This document shows positions 21,319 to 33,804 of a stretch of 64,000 nt of DNA, one piece after another (the stretch's first letter is position 1; each line of letters begins with the position of its first letter). The DNA is from Miscanthus floridulus. Lineage: Eukaryota; Streptophyta; Magnoliopsida; Poales; Poaceae. The stretch spans positions 16,270,221 through 16,334,220 of the forward strand of contig NC_089593.1 in the NCBI RefSeq assembly GCF_019320115.1, read 5' to 3'. The position numbers and the translations under genes were made by a program. The notes under the pieces were generated by a model, which worked only from the letters and a program-made list of their open reading frames with translations, ran no database searches and was not told the origin of the DNA.

Positions 21319-24300
21319 GTCAATTATAAAGCCAGAGGAAGGCATTGGGTGCTTGATAGTGGGTGCACACAACATATGACCAGTGATTCAAGAATGTTCA
21401 ATTCAATCAACTCAAATGATGACAATGGGATTGATAGTATAACATTTGGTGATAATGGCAAAGGCAAGGTCAAAGGGCTTGGTAAGATTGCAATATCCAA
21501 TGACTTAAGCATCTCCAATGTGCTACTAGTAGAGAGCTTGAACTTCAACTTATTATCGGTAGCTCAACTTTGTGATCTTGGTTTTAAATGCATATTTGGT
21601 GTGGATGATATAGAGATCATAAGTGTAGATGGCTTTAACTTGATATTCAAAGGATTTAGATATGAGAATCTATACTTGGTTAATTTTAATTCTAGAGAAG
21701 CTCAATTGTCAACATGTTTGCTCACTAAGTCTAGCATGGGTTGGTTATGGCATAGAAGGCTTGGTCATGTTGGAATGAAACAATTGAACAAGTTGATTAA
21801 GCAAGATCTAGTTAGAGGCTTGAAAGATGTCACATTTAAGAATGATAAGCTTTGTAGTGCATGTCAAGCCAGAAAGCAAGTTGGCAACACACATCCTATA
21901 AAGAGCATTATGAGTACATCTAAGGTATTTGAGTTGTTGCACATGGATTTGTTTGGACCAACCACTTACACTAGCATTAGTGGAAACAAATATAGATTTG
22001 TGATTGTAGATGATTTCACTATATATATATGGGTGTTCTTTCTTGTTGACAAGAGTGATGTGTTTGCAACCTTCAAAACTTTCATCATGAGAATTCACAA
22101 TGAGTTTGAAACAACCATCAAGAAAGTGAGAAGTGACAATGGAAGTGAGTTCAAGAATACAAGAATTGATGAGCTTTGTGATGAGATTGGAATTAGGCAT
22201 CAATTCTTGGCTAAGTACACTCCTCAATCAAATGGTTTAGTTGAGAGGAAGAATAGAACCTTAATTGACATTGCAAGATCAATGTTGAGTGAGTACAATG
22301 TGAGTCATTCATTTTGGGCTGAACCAATCAACACGGCTTGCTACTATAGCAACCAACTCTATTGTCATTCCATGATGGAGAAGACACCATATGAGCTCTT
22401 GAATGGAAGAAAGCCTAATATTGTATACTTTCGGGTTTTTGATTGCAAATGCTACATATTAAAGAAAGGTACTAGATTGAGCAAGTTTGAAAAGAAATGT
22501 GATTAAGGTTTCTTGCTTGGTTACTTAACTACTAGCAAGGCTTATAGAATTTGGAATTTAGCTAGTGGTACTCTTGAGAAGGTTCATGATGTGGAATTTG
22601 ATGAAACCAATGGTTTCTAAGAGGAAGAAGAGAATCTAGATGATGTGAGAGGCACTCAATTGGTCAATGTAATAAAGAACATAGACATTAGTGACATAAG
22701 GCCTAGAGAGGTGATCAATGTTGAAGATGACAAAGATTAAGTGCTCTCTAACTCAAATGTGCAAGCTAGTGGTTCTCATGATCAAGTTCAAGCAAGTGCT
22801 AGTGATGACAAAGTGCAAGATCAATAACAAGTGGCATTATTTTGTGAACACTTCTTTTTTGTCTCATCCATTGAACCAAAGAAGATAGATGAAGCTTTGA
22901 AGGATGTTGATTGGGTAAATGTTATGCTTGAAGAGCTAAACAACTTCACAAGAAATCAAGTATGGGAGTTAGTTGAGAGGCCTAAGGATCATAATGTGAT
23001 TGGAACAAAATGGGTCTTTCGGAACAAGCAAGATCAAGATAGGATAGTTGTAAGGAACAAAGCAAGATTAGTGGCTCAAGGTTACACTCAAGTTGAAGGT
23101 CTTGACTTTGGAGAAACATATGCCCCGGTTGCAAGATTAGAAGCAATTAGGATCTTGTTAGCCTATGCTTGTGCCCATAACATCAAGTTATACCAAATAG
23201 ATGTGAATAGTGCATTTCTCAATGGGTACATCAATGAGCTTGTGTATGTTGAGCAACCTCCCGGTTTGAAGATGCGGAGAAGCCCAACCATATATACAAG
23301 TTAAAAATGCTTTGTATGGATTGAAACAAGCACCTAGGGCATGGTATGAGAGATTGAGGAATTTCCTACTCTCTAAAGGGTTCAAGATGGGTAAGGTTGA
23401 CACTACTCTCTTCACCAAGAAGCTAGGCAATGACTTGTTTGTGTTGCAAATCTATGTTGATGATATCATATTTGGAATGAACCAATCAAGAGTTTTGTGA
23501 GGAGTTTGGAAAGATGATGGCAAGTGAGTTTGAGATGTCCATGATTGGAGAGCTTAGTTACTTACTTGGTCTTAAAATCAAGCAATTAAAGAGTGGTACA
23601 TTTGTTAGTCAAGGAAAGTACATCAAAGACATGCTCAAGAAATTTAGAATGAATGATGCAAAGTCAATTAGTACACCAATGGAGACAAATGGAAACTTGG
23701 ATAGTGATGCTAGTGACAATATGGTGGATCAAAACTTATATCGGTCTATGATTGAAAGCCTACTCTATGTGACCGCATCAAGGCCAGATGTGATGTTTAG
23801 TGTATGCATGTTTGCAAGATTTCAAGCCTCACCAAGAGAAAGTCATTTAAAAGCAACAAAGAGAATATTGAGGTACTTGAAGCATAAAAAATATTGGCTT
23901 ATGATATTCCAAAGGTGCAAGGTTTGGGCTTATTGGATATTCCGATTCGGATTATGCGGGATGCAAAGTTGAGAGAAAGAGCACATCGGGCACATGTCAA
24001 CTATTGGGAAGATCACTTGTGTCTTGGTCATCAAATAAGCAAAATAGTATAGCACTTTCAACCGCCGAAGCGGAGTACATTTCGACCGATAGTTGTTATG
24101 CATTATTACTTTGGATGAAGGCTACTTTAAGTGACTTTGGAATAAAGTTCAAACAAGTGCCATTGCTATGTGACAATGAGAGTGCAATCAAGCTCACCAA
24201 CAACCCAGTTCAACATGCAAGAACAAAGCACATTGATGTCCGCCATCATTTCATAAGAGATCATCAATAAAAAGAGGACATATGCATTGAGGGTGTGGGC

Positions 24301-24405
24301 ACCGAAGATCAACTTGTCGTCATATTCACCAAGCCACTTGATGAGAAGAGGTTTTGCAAACTAAGGAATGAATTGAATATACTTGACTTCTCCAATATGT
24401 GTTGA
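21319..24405 (+). pseudogene. Degenerate pol of Copia element 1 (protease, integrase, RT, RNase H)
   Basis: The reading frame opens directly after a TAG at 21316-21318. Protease DSGC is at about 21357; GAG-pre-integrase HRRLGH is near 21755; the integrase core with SDNGSEF and LVERKN runs to about 22255; then there is an in-frame TAA at 22504-22506. RT is split by frame changes (22831-23304, 23312-23500 with YVDD, 23514-23972), and RNase H with DNESAIKL lies at 24004-24270. The frame ends at 24405. In this copy Tyr-Val-Asp-Asp and the integrase acidic residues remain visible, but at least five breaks rule out a full-length polyprotein. Confidence 0.88.
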
Positions 24406-25517
24406 TGCACCCCCATATATGGCATGCCTCTCCTTTGAGCAAAAGCAAGGTAAAGTTGATTGACATGTCATTCATCCATTGCTAAGGACTTGTTTAGTGC
24501 ATCTAGTCATTCCTCACATGTCTTAGGCCCATTCATGAAAATTAAATGAATTTGATGCTTGTATGGTACCACTATTGCTTGTATGCTTGAAATGATCTAG
24601 TGGTAGCATATGACATGTTTGTGGGCTTGTGAACCTAGTGTTTAATCTAGAAAATGAGCTATAAGTGTTTAACTCAACATGGTGCATGATAACCCTTATT
24701 TGGAGGTGTGAAGAAGTTTGCCCTTGGATTAAACCGAGTTAAATATCTTTTGCAAATGATCTAGATTGAACCAAATTAGGAAAATGATCCTCACTTCACA
24801 TGATTTCACCCCAACCTATCTAAAATTTGAGCTCACCTTTTGTGATAATTGTTGACAAAGAGGGAGAGAAATTCACAAAGATATTAAAGATAAGAGGAGC
24901 AAACTAATGAAATGACAAATGAAATGACATTGTAAGGGGATCAATTAAAATTTGAAGCACACAAGTAGGGGGGGCAAGCTCATAAACTTGTATGTTGCAT
25001 TTGTATGTGCATTTAGATATGTTTGCTTGCATGGCACAAGTTTTAAATTCTATATCCATGCTTGTGTGGTGTATGCTAGATCATAGAAAATGATTGATGA
25101 AATAAAAACTAGCATGCCTATGAAGAGTAACTAGACTTGTGCTTATCATGTAAAAACTAGACCCTTTCATATAATGTTGATCTCATGGGGTTTTCTAGTT
25201 TTTGTGAATGTCTAGTTACTAATGGTGCTAAGGATGGTGTATATTGGCAACTGCGATTAGTATCACGCTTCAAAGGTCCATTCTTTACACCTTAGCATCA
25301 TTTGTTAGCTATTACTCTCCCAAACCTCTAATCCATGCATATGTGCAAGCTTTCAAATCCAAACTCTTAGCACATATGTAGGGGGAGCTAATACTACCAA
25401 TTTTGGGTTTATGAAACTTGTCCATAATCTTTACACATGGTAATATGCTTGGGCAAGCAACATGAATCCAAAAAGATTTCATTAAATATCTTTGTAAATA
25501 GGTTGTCATCAATTACC
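24406..25517 (+). other. 3' untranslated internal region of Copia element 1
   Basis: The 1.1 kb between the pol stop and the polypurine tract is AT-rich and non-coding. It is clearly related to 37417-38494 of Copia element 2, sharing for example GGGGGAGCTAATACTACC-like and CATGTAAAAACTAG-like words. No env-like ORF is visible. Confidence 0.6.
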
Positions 25518-25531
25518 AAAAAGGGGGAGAT
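25518..25531 (+). other. Polypurine tract of Copia element 1
   Basis: AAAAAGGGGGAGAT lies immediately before the 3' LTR TG. It is the usual priming site for plus-strand DNA synthesis. Confidence 0.85.
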
Positions 25532-27349
25532 TGAAAGCCCTGGTTTGGTTTTGGATGATTGATGAAACCTAAGCACTAACCTTTTTCATGAGTGAAGATA
25601 TGAGCTAGGTTGGTGCAATCCAAGTGAGGAGCATGGTGGCACTAAAATGGTGATGTTGATCACATGAAATGATGAGATGGCCACATGTGATGATGATCAA
25701 GTGCTCTACTTGGAAAAGAAGAAAGAGAAAAACAAAACCCTATGGAGATCAAGGCAAAGGTATAAATAGTGGTTTTGTTTCAGTGATCAAGACACTTTAG
25801 AGAGTGTGATCACATTTAGGATAGATGGTGGTACTATTAAAAGGGGTTCTTAACTAGACAATTCGGTCATCTAGTGGCACTAGGTGTTGGACTTCATGCA
25901 TTGTATTTAGGCCTAGTGCACATTGGAGAGCAAGCAAAAATATTTATCAAAAAATATTTTAAGAAATGCTAACTTGGCTCTAATATGTTTTGAGAAAACA
26001 CTTTGAGGGTTAGCAACGCTTGGAAAAGAGTGTTAGACTACTTGTGGATCGAATCAAGAAACAAAATCATAGCTAATGGTGGAGTTTGCCTCTGGGTGGT
26101 CACCGCCATGTGTGTGGCGGTGCACCATCCTGGCCTGTCCAGTGACCGGCTGGCTGAGGCAGAGAAGCGCTATTGCTAGGGATGGCGCCGCCACTGTTCT
26201 AGTGGCACCAGCAGGGAAATCGGGGGCTCAGCAAGGTGGTCACCGCCACCCCCACGGCGGTGCCACCACCACCCTCTCCGGTGCCCCAACGGCTAGTTTT
26301 TTGGCGTTGGAATTTGACCGTTGGGCATGTCACCACCATGTCCGGTGCCAGGCACTGCCCTATTCGGTGACCTCACAGAAACATCTTTAAGGTGTATAAT
26401 AGCTCTATTTACTTGTGTGGCTATAAATAGAGGGTGTGGCCGGCCTGGGCCACCCTCTTGGCACCTCATACACTTGTGCACACCCTTTGAAAGCTGAGAA
26501 ACGCACTCCACTCACTTGTTCACTTGATTTCATCATCTTGAGTGAGATTGGAGAGCCTCCAGTGCATTGCATTGAGTTGCATCATCTGTGGCACTAGTTG
26601 GGTGATTTGGGCTGGTTGTGAGCTTGTTACTCTTGGTGTTTGCTGACAGCTAGACGGCCCGGTGATTGGAGGAGCGGAGTTGGTGATTGTCTTCGGCCTC
26701 GATCGGTTGCTTGTGAGGGGTCTTGTACCTTCCCCGGCAGAGCGCCAAAGGCAACTCTAGTAAATTACTCGTGTCATTGAGCTACCTCACTTGTGGGTAG
26801 GTTCTTGCGGTGTCCAATTGTGTGGATGAGGTTTGTGCAACACCTCTTAGCCGCTGAACCACCAAGTGTTGGTCGACACAATAGGGACTAGCGTGCTGGC
26901 AAGCACGTGAAACTCGAGAAAAAAAATCTTGTGTCTCTTGTATGATTGGATTTCTCCAGGTGATTGGATTGTCTTCATCTTGTGATTGGTTCATTCCTCG
27001 ACGTTGGGCGGTATAATCCCCATACTCACTCTTTTGCATTTCTTGCAAACTAGTTGTCAAGCTCTTTAGTGTAATTAGTTTTGAGAGCTTGTCTTGCTTG
27101 CTAGTTTAGTATTACCTAGTGGAGCTCTTTAGTGTAGACTTGTTGAGAGCTCTCAGTGAGTAGTGACATAGCCATTGTTTGTGCCTAGTGATTATAACAA
27201 CTAGAATTGTTGAATAGGTGGCTTGCAACCCCTCATAGAGCTAGAGCAAAATTACATTTCGTCATTTAGTGTACTAACCTCTTGCTCTAGTGTATTTGTA
27301 GACATTTTTATAGGCAATTCACCCCCCTCTAGCCATTTAGGACCTTTCA
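25532..27349 (+). repeat. 3' LTR of Copia element 1 (1818 bp)
   Basis: It begins TGAAAGCCCTGG and ends GGACCTTTCA. A TATA-like CTATAAATAGAGG is at about 26420. It has lost about 230 bp of the CACCGCC block compared with the 5' LTR. Confidence 0.9.
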
Positions 27350-28139
27350 GTAACTCATTGCCTCAACTTATCCCACATTTGGCCAAGTCATCCAGTAAAT
27401 TAACAATGGGATAGCATAGGAGTACTTGGACGTTACTAGCAACCCCTCGTCACTAGATGCATTGAATCTATAGGATTACCGTGTCACAGCATGATACTCA
27501 GCTTACCATGCCCATACATACAAAATATGGTGAGTATGGGTAAGATCTCAAATTGATGCAACAAAAACCAGCCCTTAAGTAGCTAAAGTGAGTTACGTCA
27601 CGTGATACCCGTCTCGTAATGACCTTACCCCTCGCTGAACCTCATTCAACATTAATAATCTTGGTCAAATTTTATCTCTTTCCTTCTCTACAAGTTCCTC
27701 AATCAATCAAACCACCCTAGAAACTCATGAGTAATGATGACCATGTCACATACTCGACTTCACCATTCTAAGCATGTTAAGAAATGATACGTTCTAGGAA
27801 TTAAACAATCAACACTTTAGGGTGTGATCACAAATAACAAGGAACGACAACTACAAGTAGCATCTATGTCATGGTCATACAAAAGCTAACATGCACATAC
27901 ATAGCACATAGTAAAGTTCATGCATGCAATTAGAAAAAAGATAAATATGCATAGGTTCCTGCTATGAGGATCGACCTAGAGCTCCTACACAATTGAATAT
28001 GATGCAAAAGTTAAACATGATGACATGGTTGCAATGAACAATGCATGAAAAGGTTATAAGTACTTCAAACATAAGCTAGTACATAATTAAGGACTATGGG
28101 TTAATACCCGAGGGTTAACATATAGTCCAACTGGTTGTT
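27350..28139. other. Unassigned repeat-like DNA between Copia 1 and a CACTA element
   Basis: No coding region or element terminus was recognised. It is AT-rich and has the texture of an old non-coding LTR-element interior, but no family can be named. Confidence 0.3.
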
Positions 28140-28446
28140 CACTACTACAAATCACAAGCGGTTCGTGAAGCCCATCACTAGCACTTTTTGGTCTCGGCAA
28201 TAAGCTGTCGGTGGTGATGACATTCTCATCACAAGCGGTATGCAACCAGCAGTGATAATAGCTTATCATAGTCGGTTCGTATTACCAGCCGGCGGTGATT
28301 TGAATTTTCAAAATTTTCAAAAATGGGCCAAAAAATAGCAAACATTTTTGTTTCAATCCTGGGAAGCTCCCCCACTAGCTCCAGCTTCATGGTACCGGGA
28401 AGCTACTCTAGCTCCAACTCCACGCTATTTTTTATGGTACACGGTG

Positions 28447-28500
28447 CTAGGATTCAAATCTGAGACCTTTGTCATTTGCTCCTCTAACCACTCCACACCT
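28447..28500 (-). other. tRNA-like sequence (A-box and B-box) inside the CACTA element
   Basis: On the minus strand an A-box-like GGAGTGGTTAGAGG (28494-28481) is followed 20 bp later by a B-box-like GATTTGAATCC (28460-28450). Order and spacing match a tRNA internal promoter. Arms do not pair well, so this is a relic. Confidence 0.55.
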
Positions 28501-28559
28501 AAGTCACTTGTGTCTATATAGCATATCTATTCCCCTAGTATACATTTTTAGGATTTAAA

Positions 28560-29130
28560 ATGAATATTTAGAACTCTAAACAGCTTCAGATGAAAAAGTC
28601 ATAAACTACAAATTTATTGTTCATATCAAGACCTACAACTTTGATTTTGGTGGTTTTGTCATCCGAGGTCATTTAACAAATTTGAATTTTAAAACGTCAA
28701 AACTTTAGCCATACTTTTGGGACCTCAAATGATTTCAAATGAAAAACTCATCAATTATAAAGCTGTTGTTCTCATCGAGATCTACAACTTTGGTTTTGGT
28801 CGATTTCCCATCCGAGGTTGTTTCAAAATTTTGGTTTTTTTAAATTTTAAAGCTTTAGATACAAATTTGAGACTATAAATGATTTCTAATGAAATAGTTG
28901 TCAATTAGAAAGTTGTATATCTCATCGAGATCTACAACTTTGGTTTTGGTCGTTTTTCCATCTAGGGTCGTTTGTACAATTTAAAAAAATTAAATTTCAA
29001 AATTTGAGTGCTTTAAATAGAATTCTAGGACCGTACATGGTTTCAAATGAAAAGGTCATCAACTACAAAGTTGTCGATTACGTCGAGATCTACAACTTTG
29101 ATATAAAGTTTGTTTTCATCTGACTTTATT
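28560..29130. repeat. Tandem array in the CACTA interior, unit about 125-130 bp
   Basis: Four degenerate units each contain ATGATTTCAAATGAAAA(A/G)(C/G)TCATCAA, then GAGATCTACAACTTTG and CCATC(C/T)(G/A)(A/G)GGT. Each unit is internally AT-rich. Similar ACAACTTTGTAGTT words occur in the CACTA at 15707-16719, suggesting related elements. Confidence 0.6.
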
Positions 29131-29487
29131 TAAAAAAGTTATGAATTTATTTATACTGCTGTATGGTTATCACCGCCGTATCATACAACGAACTGGCGGT
29201 GAAAATGTCTTCACCACTGGTTCATATGGCAAGGCGGCAGTGATGAGGAGCACACCATCACCACTGGCTGGTGGTGCAAACTGGTTGTGATGATGGACTA
29301 TCACCGTCGGTTGGTAAGACGAAGCGACGGTGATAGTTATCGACCCGGACGTTCTTACGAACCAGCGGTGATACTCTCATCCCTAACGGTTCATATTATG
29401 AACCATTGGTGATAGCTATCACCATCGTTTTTAATGATACCGACGGTGATAGATGCGTTGGTGATTGGTCAATCTGTAGTATTAGTT

Positions 29488-30811
29488 TTATGGGTCTGTC
29501 GGGCCATCCTGGACTAGGTCTCGATCGAACCATCTGTGACTTAGGAATTTGGCTTATTCGAGGAAGGCATCGAGCCTGTTAGCATGAACCATCAAATCAT
29601 TCGATAGGTCTAAGTAGGACTAGACAAAAATTTCTCATCTCTAGAAGGCATGATCGAACTGCTCAAGATGTTAGGTCAAGGCTATCCAAAGAATGCTCTT
29701 CTCTACTGTGGTGGATCGGACCGTTTGATGGGTTTGAACCGAGGGGGTGCTTCTTTTGTCTGATCTATGTTGTTTGGTTTAACAAATAGAGAATGTAGCT
29801 TGAATTGTTTGGCTGCTTAGGATAGAGTCTCTAACTCTCACCATCAACTTAAGGCCTTTCGGACCGTTGGGGATGACTTTGATCCACGGTGGTCTGGTGG
29901 GTTGGTGTAGAGATTCCTAACTCTCTATAGAGACATATGGGGCTACTTGGACCATTTGAGTGTAACCTGCAAACTATTCAAGGGTTTTAACACACTGATA
30001 AAGTCTCTAGTGTGGGGTTTTAGGCTTGAAAGGTCGTCCGACACATGCTACTGGATTATTCGCCAACCACTATGAAAAGCACTAAGGCTCACTCTCGAGC
30101 TTGCAAAGAGTGGATGGGGCCATGTCTCGCTAAGAGGCTTGTTGCTGGGAGTTTCTAAGAAGGTCTAAGACACGTCTAGGGAGACCTTTCTAGAGCTTAC
30201 CAAGGATCTCAAAGAAAGCAAGGGCCCCAAGGTTGGAATAGAGGGGGTGTTGAAGGCCTCGTTCTTTTCCTTGTTCCTCCCCACCAAGCTAGAGGGATAA
30301 ACTTGGAGAATATCCCACTCTAGTAATGGGGGCCTCCTTGTTCCTTGTTGCAGCTCTTGTCCTCCTCCTTCTTGCTTGCTCTTCCTTGTTCTTGATTCCT
30401 GCTAGAGGGAGGGAGAGTGGTTTGTGTGTGGCAAGAGAGAGTGTGTTAATGCTTTGGTGAAGTTCCACATGCACTTAGATGTGGGCCCTAGGAGGTGTGG
30501 TGTGGACCGCTCCCTAAACTACATGAATGCCAGTCGGGCTGTTCGACCATCTGTTGTCTGATAGTCGTGACTTAGTTGGCCAATTGGACTTCACTGACTC
30601 TCTGACATGGCACTTGCCAAATCATCTGGTGGCTATAGCCAGACCATCCAACACTCTACAAAATGTGTTAGGTTCATCATAAATCACATTAAGTCTTCAA
30701 TAGGGATTTCAAACAAGATCATATGATATGCTTAATTCAAATAATGCAATACAAGTCAGATCATTACCAACATGAGTTCTAGTATAACCTCTTTGTGCCT
30801 TTTGTGTTCCT

Positions 30812-30845
<34 letters not shown>

Positions 30846-30922
30846 GCTATGTGCCTTTTCTTGTACTCTATCCAAATGGTCCTTGCGGATTGGATTTCTT
30901 GTTTCATCATTAATTCCATAGA
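29488..30922. other. Unassigned repeat remnant, no gene
   Basis: It contains TCGGACCGTTTG, GGACCATTTG and CCAGACCATCC words in the style of Copia LTR U3 regions, and a leader-like stretch near 30289-30440. It is probably an old LTR fragment. The small ORF at 30289-30474 has no recognisable domain. Confidence 0.3.
30814..30842. repeat. (CT)n microsatellite
   Basis: About 14 uninterrupted CT dinucleotides. Confidence 0.95.
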
Positions 30923-31344
30923 CACCTCGTTTGGTTGGGGGTAACTGAAAGTAGGGAATGGGAGTTTAGAGATAAGAGTTTAAAAATCTTTTGTATTTAT
31001 TTTGTGCGAACGGGAGTTTCAGTGAAAGGGAGAAGGGGAGTTTAGAGGGCCAACTCGCACTAATCAATTCCCTAGGGGAGGAGTGGGAATTGGGAGCGAG
31101 TTGTATTCTTAATAAAAAAAAGTAGACACTCACCGTTCATCATGATTTGCCTTTTAATTTCCCTCTCAAAACCCCTACACCAAACAGGGGATATGAATTT
31201 CCTCTTCAATTCCCTTGCTTTCTTATTTCCCTCCGCGAACCAAACAAGGAATTAAGACTAAAAATCAATTTCCCACTTTAATTCTCTCCATCAACTTCCA
31301 CACTAATTCACATGCCTCTTCCCACGTAGTTGCCAAACACACCC
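30923..31344. mobile_element. Probable Tourist-like MITE, 422 bp
   Basis: The left end is CACCTCGTTTGGTTGG and the right end, reverse-complemented, is GGGTGTGTTTGGC. AGA lies on both sides (30920-30922 and 31345-31347). A second inward copy of the terminus (CCAAACAAGG at about 31240) suggests a composite or nested structure. The ends are tentative. Confidence 0.45.
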
Positions 31345-31347
31345 AGA

Positions 31348-32015
31348 ATCAAGGCTAGGGCACACCCTAATCCCACACAATATTGCTTTGTGGTCAATGC
31401 GTTTGCATTGCAATTAATGTCGTTCTTGTAACGTGGACGGTAAATCGATCTGTCATACGTATGCCAGCTCCATCGAGACTGATGTAGACCTGCTGAAAGG
31501 TCAAACTAAGAGTGCTTTGGGCTGGCTACAGGGTCGATCTGTTTCCTTTTTTTTCTTATTAATTTTTTAGAAACATAATGTACGTGCTGTATCGTAAGGG
31601 AGAAATAAAATGGTATAAGCAAGACATGCGTGGTCTGCATGTTACGCTTAATCTAAGTGAGAAAATACTAATTGATGATCTGGTCTTAGCCTCTTAGGTC
31701 ACATTTACAATTACACATGCTTCGTCATGTTGCACTTATTCTAAGCTTGCATGCTCACACGCTGGCTCGCTCGTGCTGTGCTTGTGCCAAAATATTGCCC
31801 TTGATCCATGAAAGTCGGGCTCCGTTGCTTCCACTTCCACGGTTGTTGGATTTGTTTTCTCGCTTGTGCTGCGTATCGGATTGAGGCCCGAGGCCCCGGC
31901 GCCCGAGGGTGGCCGGCAGCTAGCCTTGAAGACATGCACAGGACGTGCATGACCACCAGCCGTGCATTGGCGGCTTGGCGCTGGAGCTCGATCATACGCA
32001 GCCTGTGGATACTCC
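31348..32015. other. Intergenic DNA, no gene recognised
   Basis: Small ORFs near 31736-32050 lie on both strands and show no domain. No element ends were seen. Confidence 0.3.
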
Positions 32016-32018
32016 TAA

Positions 32019-32263
32019 GGGCGTCCTCAACAGCGTTTACAACACGCTAGCTGACGTGGAGGCTGATTATAATTTAAAACTAAAAGCTTAGACAGTGGCA
32101 GGTATTGTCAGAGACTTGGAAAATTTCGGTAACCGTGCGAGCTAGGCTCTTGTGCAAGCGCTAGCTCGGTGAATTTCTGAACTTTCACTCTTTCTCATTG
32201 GCCAGACGGCCCAGACGCTGCTCCTAGATAGTGAACAGGGCACCGTTGGCGTTGGGGACGCCC
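32019..32263. mobile_element. PIF/Harbinger-like MITE, 245 bp
   Basis: The left end is GGGCGTCCTCAACAGCG and the right end, reverse-complemented, is GGGCGTCCCCAACGCC, flanked by TAA on both sides (32016-32018 and 32264-32266). Three-base TAA duplication and terminal symmetry fit the Tourist group. Confidence 0.75.
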
Positions 32264-32266
32264 TAA

Positions 32267-33342
32267 GCGGATTGGCCCGGCCCCCCATGCAGTCAGGGAT
32301 AGGATAGCTGCGCTGTGCATGCATGTGTGGTCCTCGACCTGATCCGATCCGATCCACTCGATCGGAGTAGCTAGCTGTATGTGCGATCGCGTCGCAGCCG
32401 CTCCGGCGAGCGATCATGCCGGGATAGATCCATGCACATAGAGATGCATTATTGGTGGCGCGTGCGTGCACGTACCGGTGCATGCATGATATGCAAATGC
32501 GTTCGACGATCTTGACCAGACTTTGGTTACTGTTCAGATCTCAAGTGATGGCCGCGGATTATTGCGACATTATATAGTAGCTAGGTCGTCCGTCGTCCAA
32601 CAATGCATGCAAGAGAGCTGCTAATTAATTAATAACTCGATCAACAACAACTCACGTGCCGTGTATTATTGTTCCGATCATAGTGTAAGCATATTCTAAG
32701 GCGTGTGCGTGCTTCCACATGCATGCAATGCAAAATGCCCCACGCGCGCACACCGGTTTTCAATTTGCCTGCATGCATATTGGCCGCCGATCGAGTGATC
32801 CAGCCCATCTCCCTCGCTCGCTCGCCGATTCTCTGACACCGCGCGCGCGCCAATGATGATCGATCCGTGCATGCATGCAAATGCAACGCCACCCATGACG
32901 ACGACGACGCGAGCTAGTAGCTCATCAGTCATCAGGAGGCAGGTGAGACGATCGGCTCAGGTGGGTCTCCGGCTGCCCACGTCGTCGTCGTCGTCGCCGC
33001 TGGCTTCCCGTCAAGCACATCGATCATCGTGCCGGCAGCACGGCAGGAGGATACATGCACAGTCAGTCACATCCGGCCACCTCGACGCTAGCATATCGCT
33101 ATTTGCAATGCATTGGTCGGGTCGATCGGGTGGTTGTTGCCTTGTTGGTGCTGCTGCTCTGTCGCCACGCCTGTCGCCTACACGTACACTCCCGTGTGGC
33201 CGTGTCTCCTCGCTCGCTCGCTGCGCTGGTCCACGTACTGGATGCCTGGTGCATGTTCCCAGTCTCCAGCGCCTCCAATCTCTCTATAGCAGGAATCACG
33301 TGAACAAACGTTAAACATAGCGGGACACACTGTTGCATAGAT
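32267..33342. other. GC-richer intergenic DNA with many GCATGC words
   Basis: GCATGCATGC and CGATCGATC palindromes are frequent, together with GA/TC and CGCGCG runs. ORFs of up to 153 codons overlap in several frames on both strands and have no recognisable domain. It could be promoter-like or old gene-flanking DNA, but no gene can be supported. Confidence 0.3.
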
Positions 33343-33420
33343 ATACTCCCTCCGTTTCCAAAAAATCAACTATCTTTAACTTTAACCAAATATATATAGC
33401 AAACGACCTATTTCCATGCG
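33343..33420. mobile_element. Left end of a Stowaway/mariner-like MITE (truncated)
   Basis: ATACTCCCTCCGTTTCC at about 33343 is the standard CTCCCTCCGT terminus preceded by TA. The other end is not found; a Helitron lies about 85 bp further on. Confidence 0.5.
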
Positions 33421-33505
33421 GTGCTACGTACCTTGGTACGGTCCAAGATGTGGGTTGTGCCATGATGCTCATCGTGTCGAGATTCAGGCATGACACAACC
33501 CAAAA

Positions 33506-33715
33506 TCTATATCTCTTATAAAGATAATCCCCGCTATAAGTTCTATCTCTACATGCAAGTCATCCCACTAATGACCATGTCATCCCACTTACATCCTCAT
33601 AATGCAACCAATTTTGATAAGAATGGATGTAAGAATATGTAGATGATTTAACTCATATATGCAATAGTTTTATTTCTAAGAGAGTCCCGTAGCAATGGGT
33701 GGGGCATCCTTCTAG
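33506..33715 (+). mobile_element. Non-autonomous Helitron, 210 bp
   Basis: The 5' end is TCTATATCTCTTATAAAG, the standard TC start of grass Helitrons, preceded by A. The 3' end is CCGTAGCAATGGGTGGGGCATCCTTCTAG with a degenerate hairpin shortly before the terminal CTAG, and is followed by T. Insertion between A and T, no target duplication and the CTRR end are all diagnostic. It is too short to encode Rep/helicase. Confidence 0.75.
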
Positions 33716-33804
33716 TATATTATGATATACTATGCTACAAGTTCATGATGGTGGCGATTTCGAAATGGCGCACGACTCAAGTATCCGCTCTACCACTAGC
33801 AAAA

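Larger units (their letters stand above)
17127..27349 (+). mobile_element. Copia element 1: full-length but decayed LTR retrotransposon
   Basis: It consists of two LTRs (17127-19176 and 25532-27349), a primer binding site, degenerate gag and pol and a polypurine tract, in the Copia order protease-integrase-RT-RNase H. The flanking 5-mers TTAAC (17122-17126) and GTAAC (27350-27354) differ at one base, consistent with an old duplication. The coding region has several frameshifts and stops and the LTRs have diverged clearly (about one difference per eight bases in the first 90 bp), so it is immobile. Layout, long LTRs and primer site suggest the Sire/Maximus (Opie/Ji-like) lineage; that label is inferred. 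Confidence 0.9.
28140..29484. mobile_element. Non-autonomous CACTA element, 1.35 kb
   Basis: The left end is CACTACTACAAATCACAAG and the right end, reverse-complemented, is TAATACTACAGATTGACC; the last bases of the right end are mutated. GTT flanks both sides (28137-28139 and 29485-29487). Both ends are packed with CACCGCYGG / CCGGCGGTGAT subterminal words in alternating orientation (28190-28310 and 29170-29460). The interior holds tandem units (28560-29130) and a tRNA-like stretch. No transposase is present. Confidence 0.82.
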
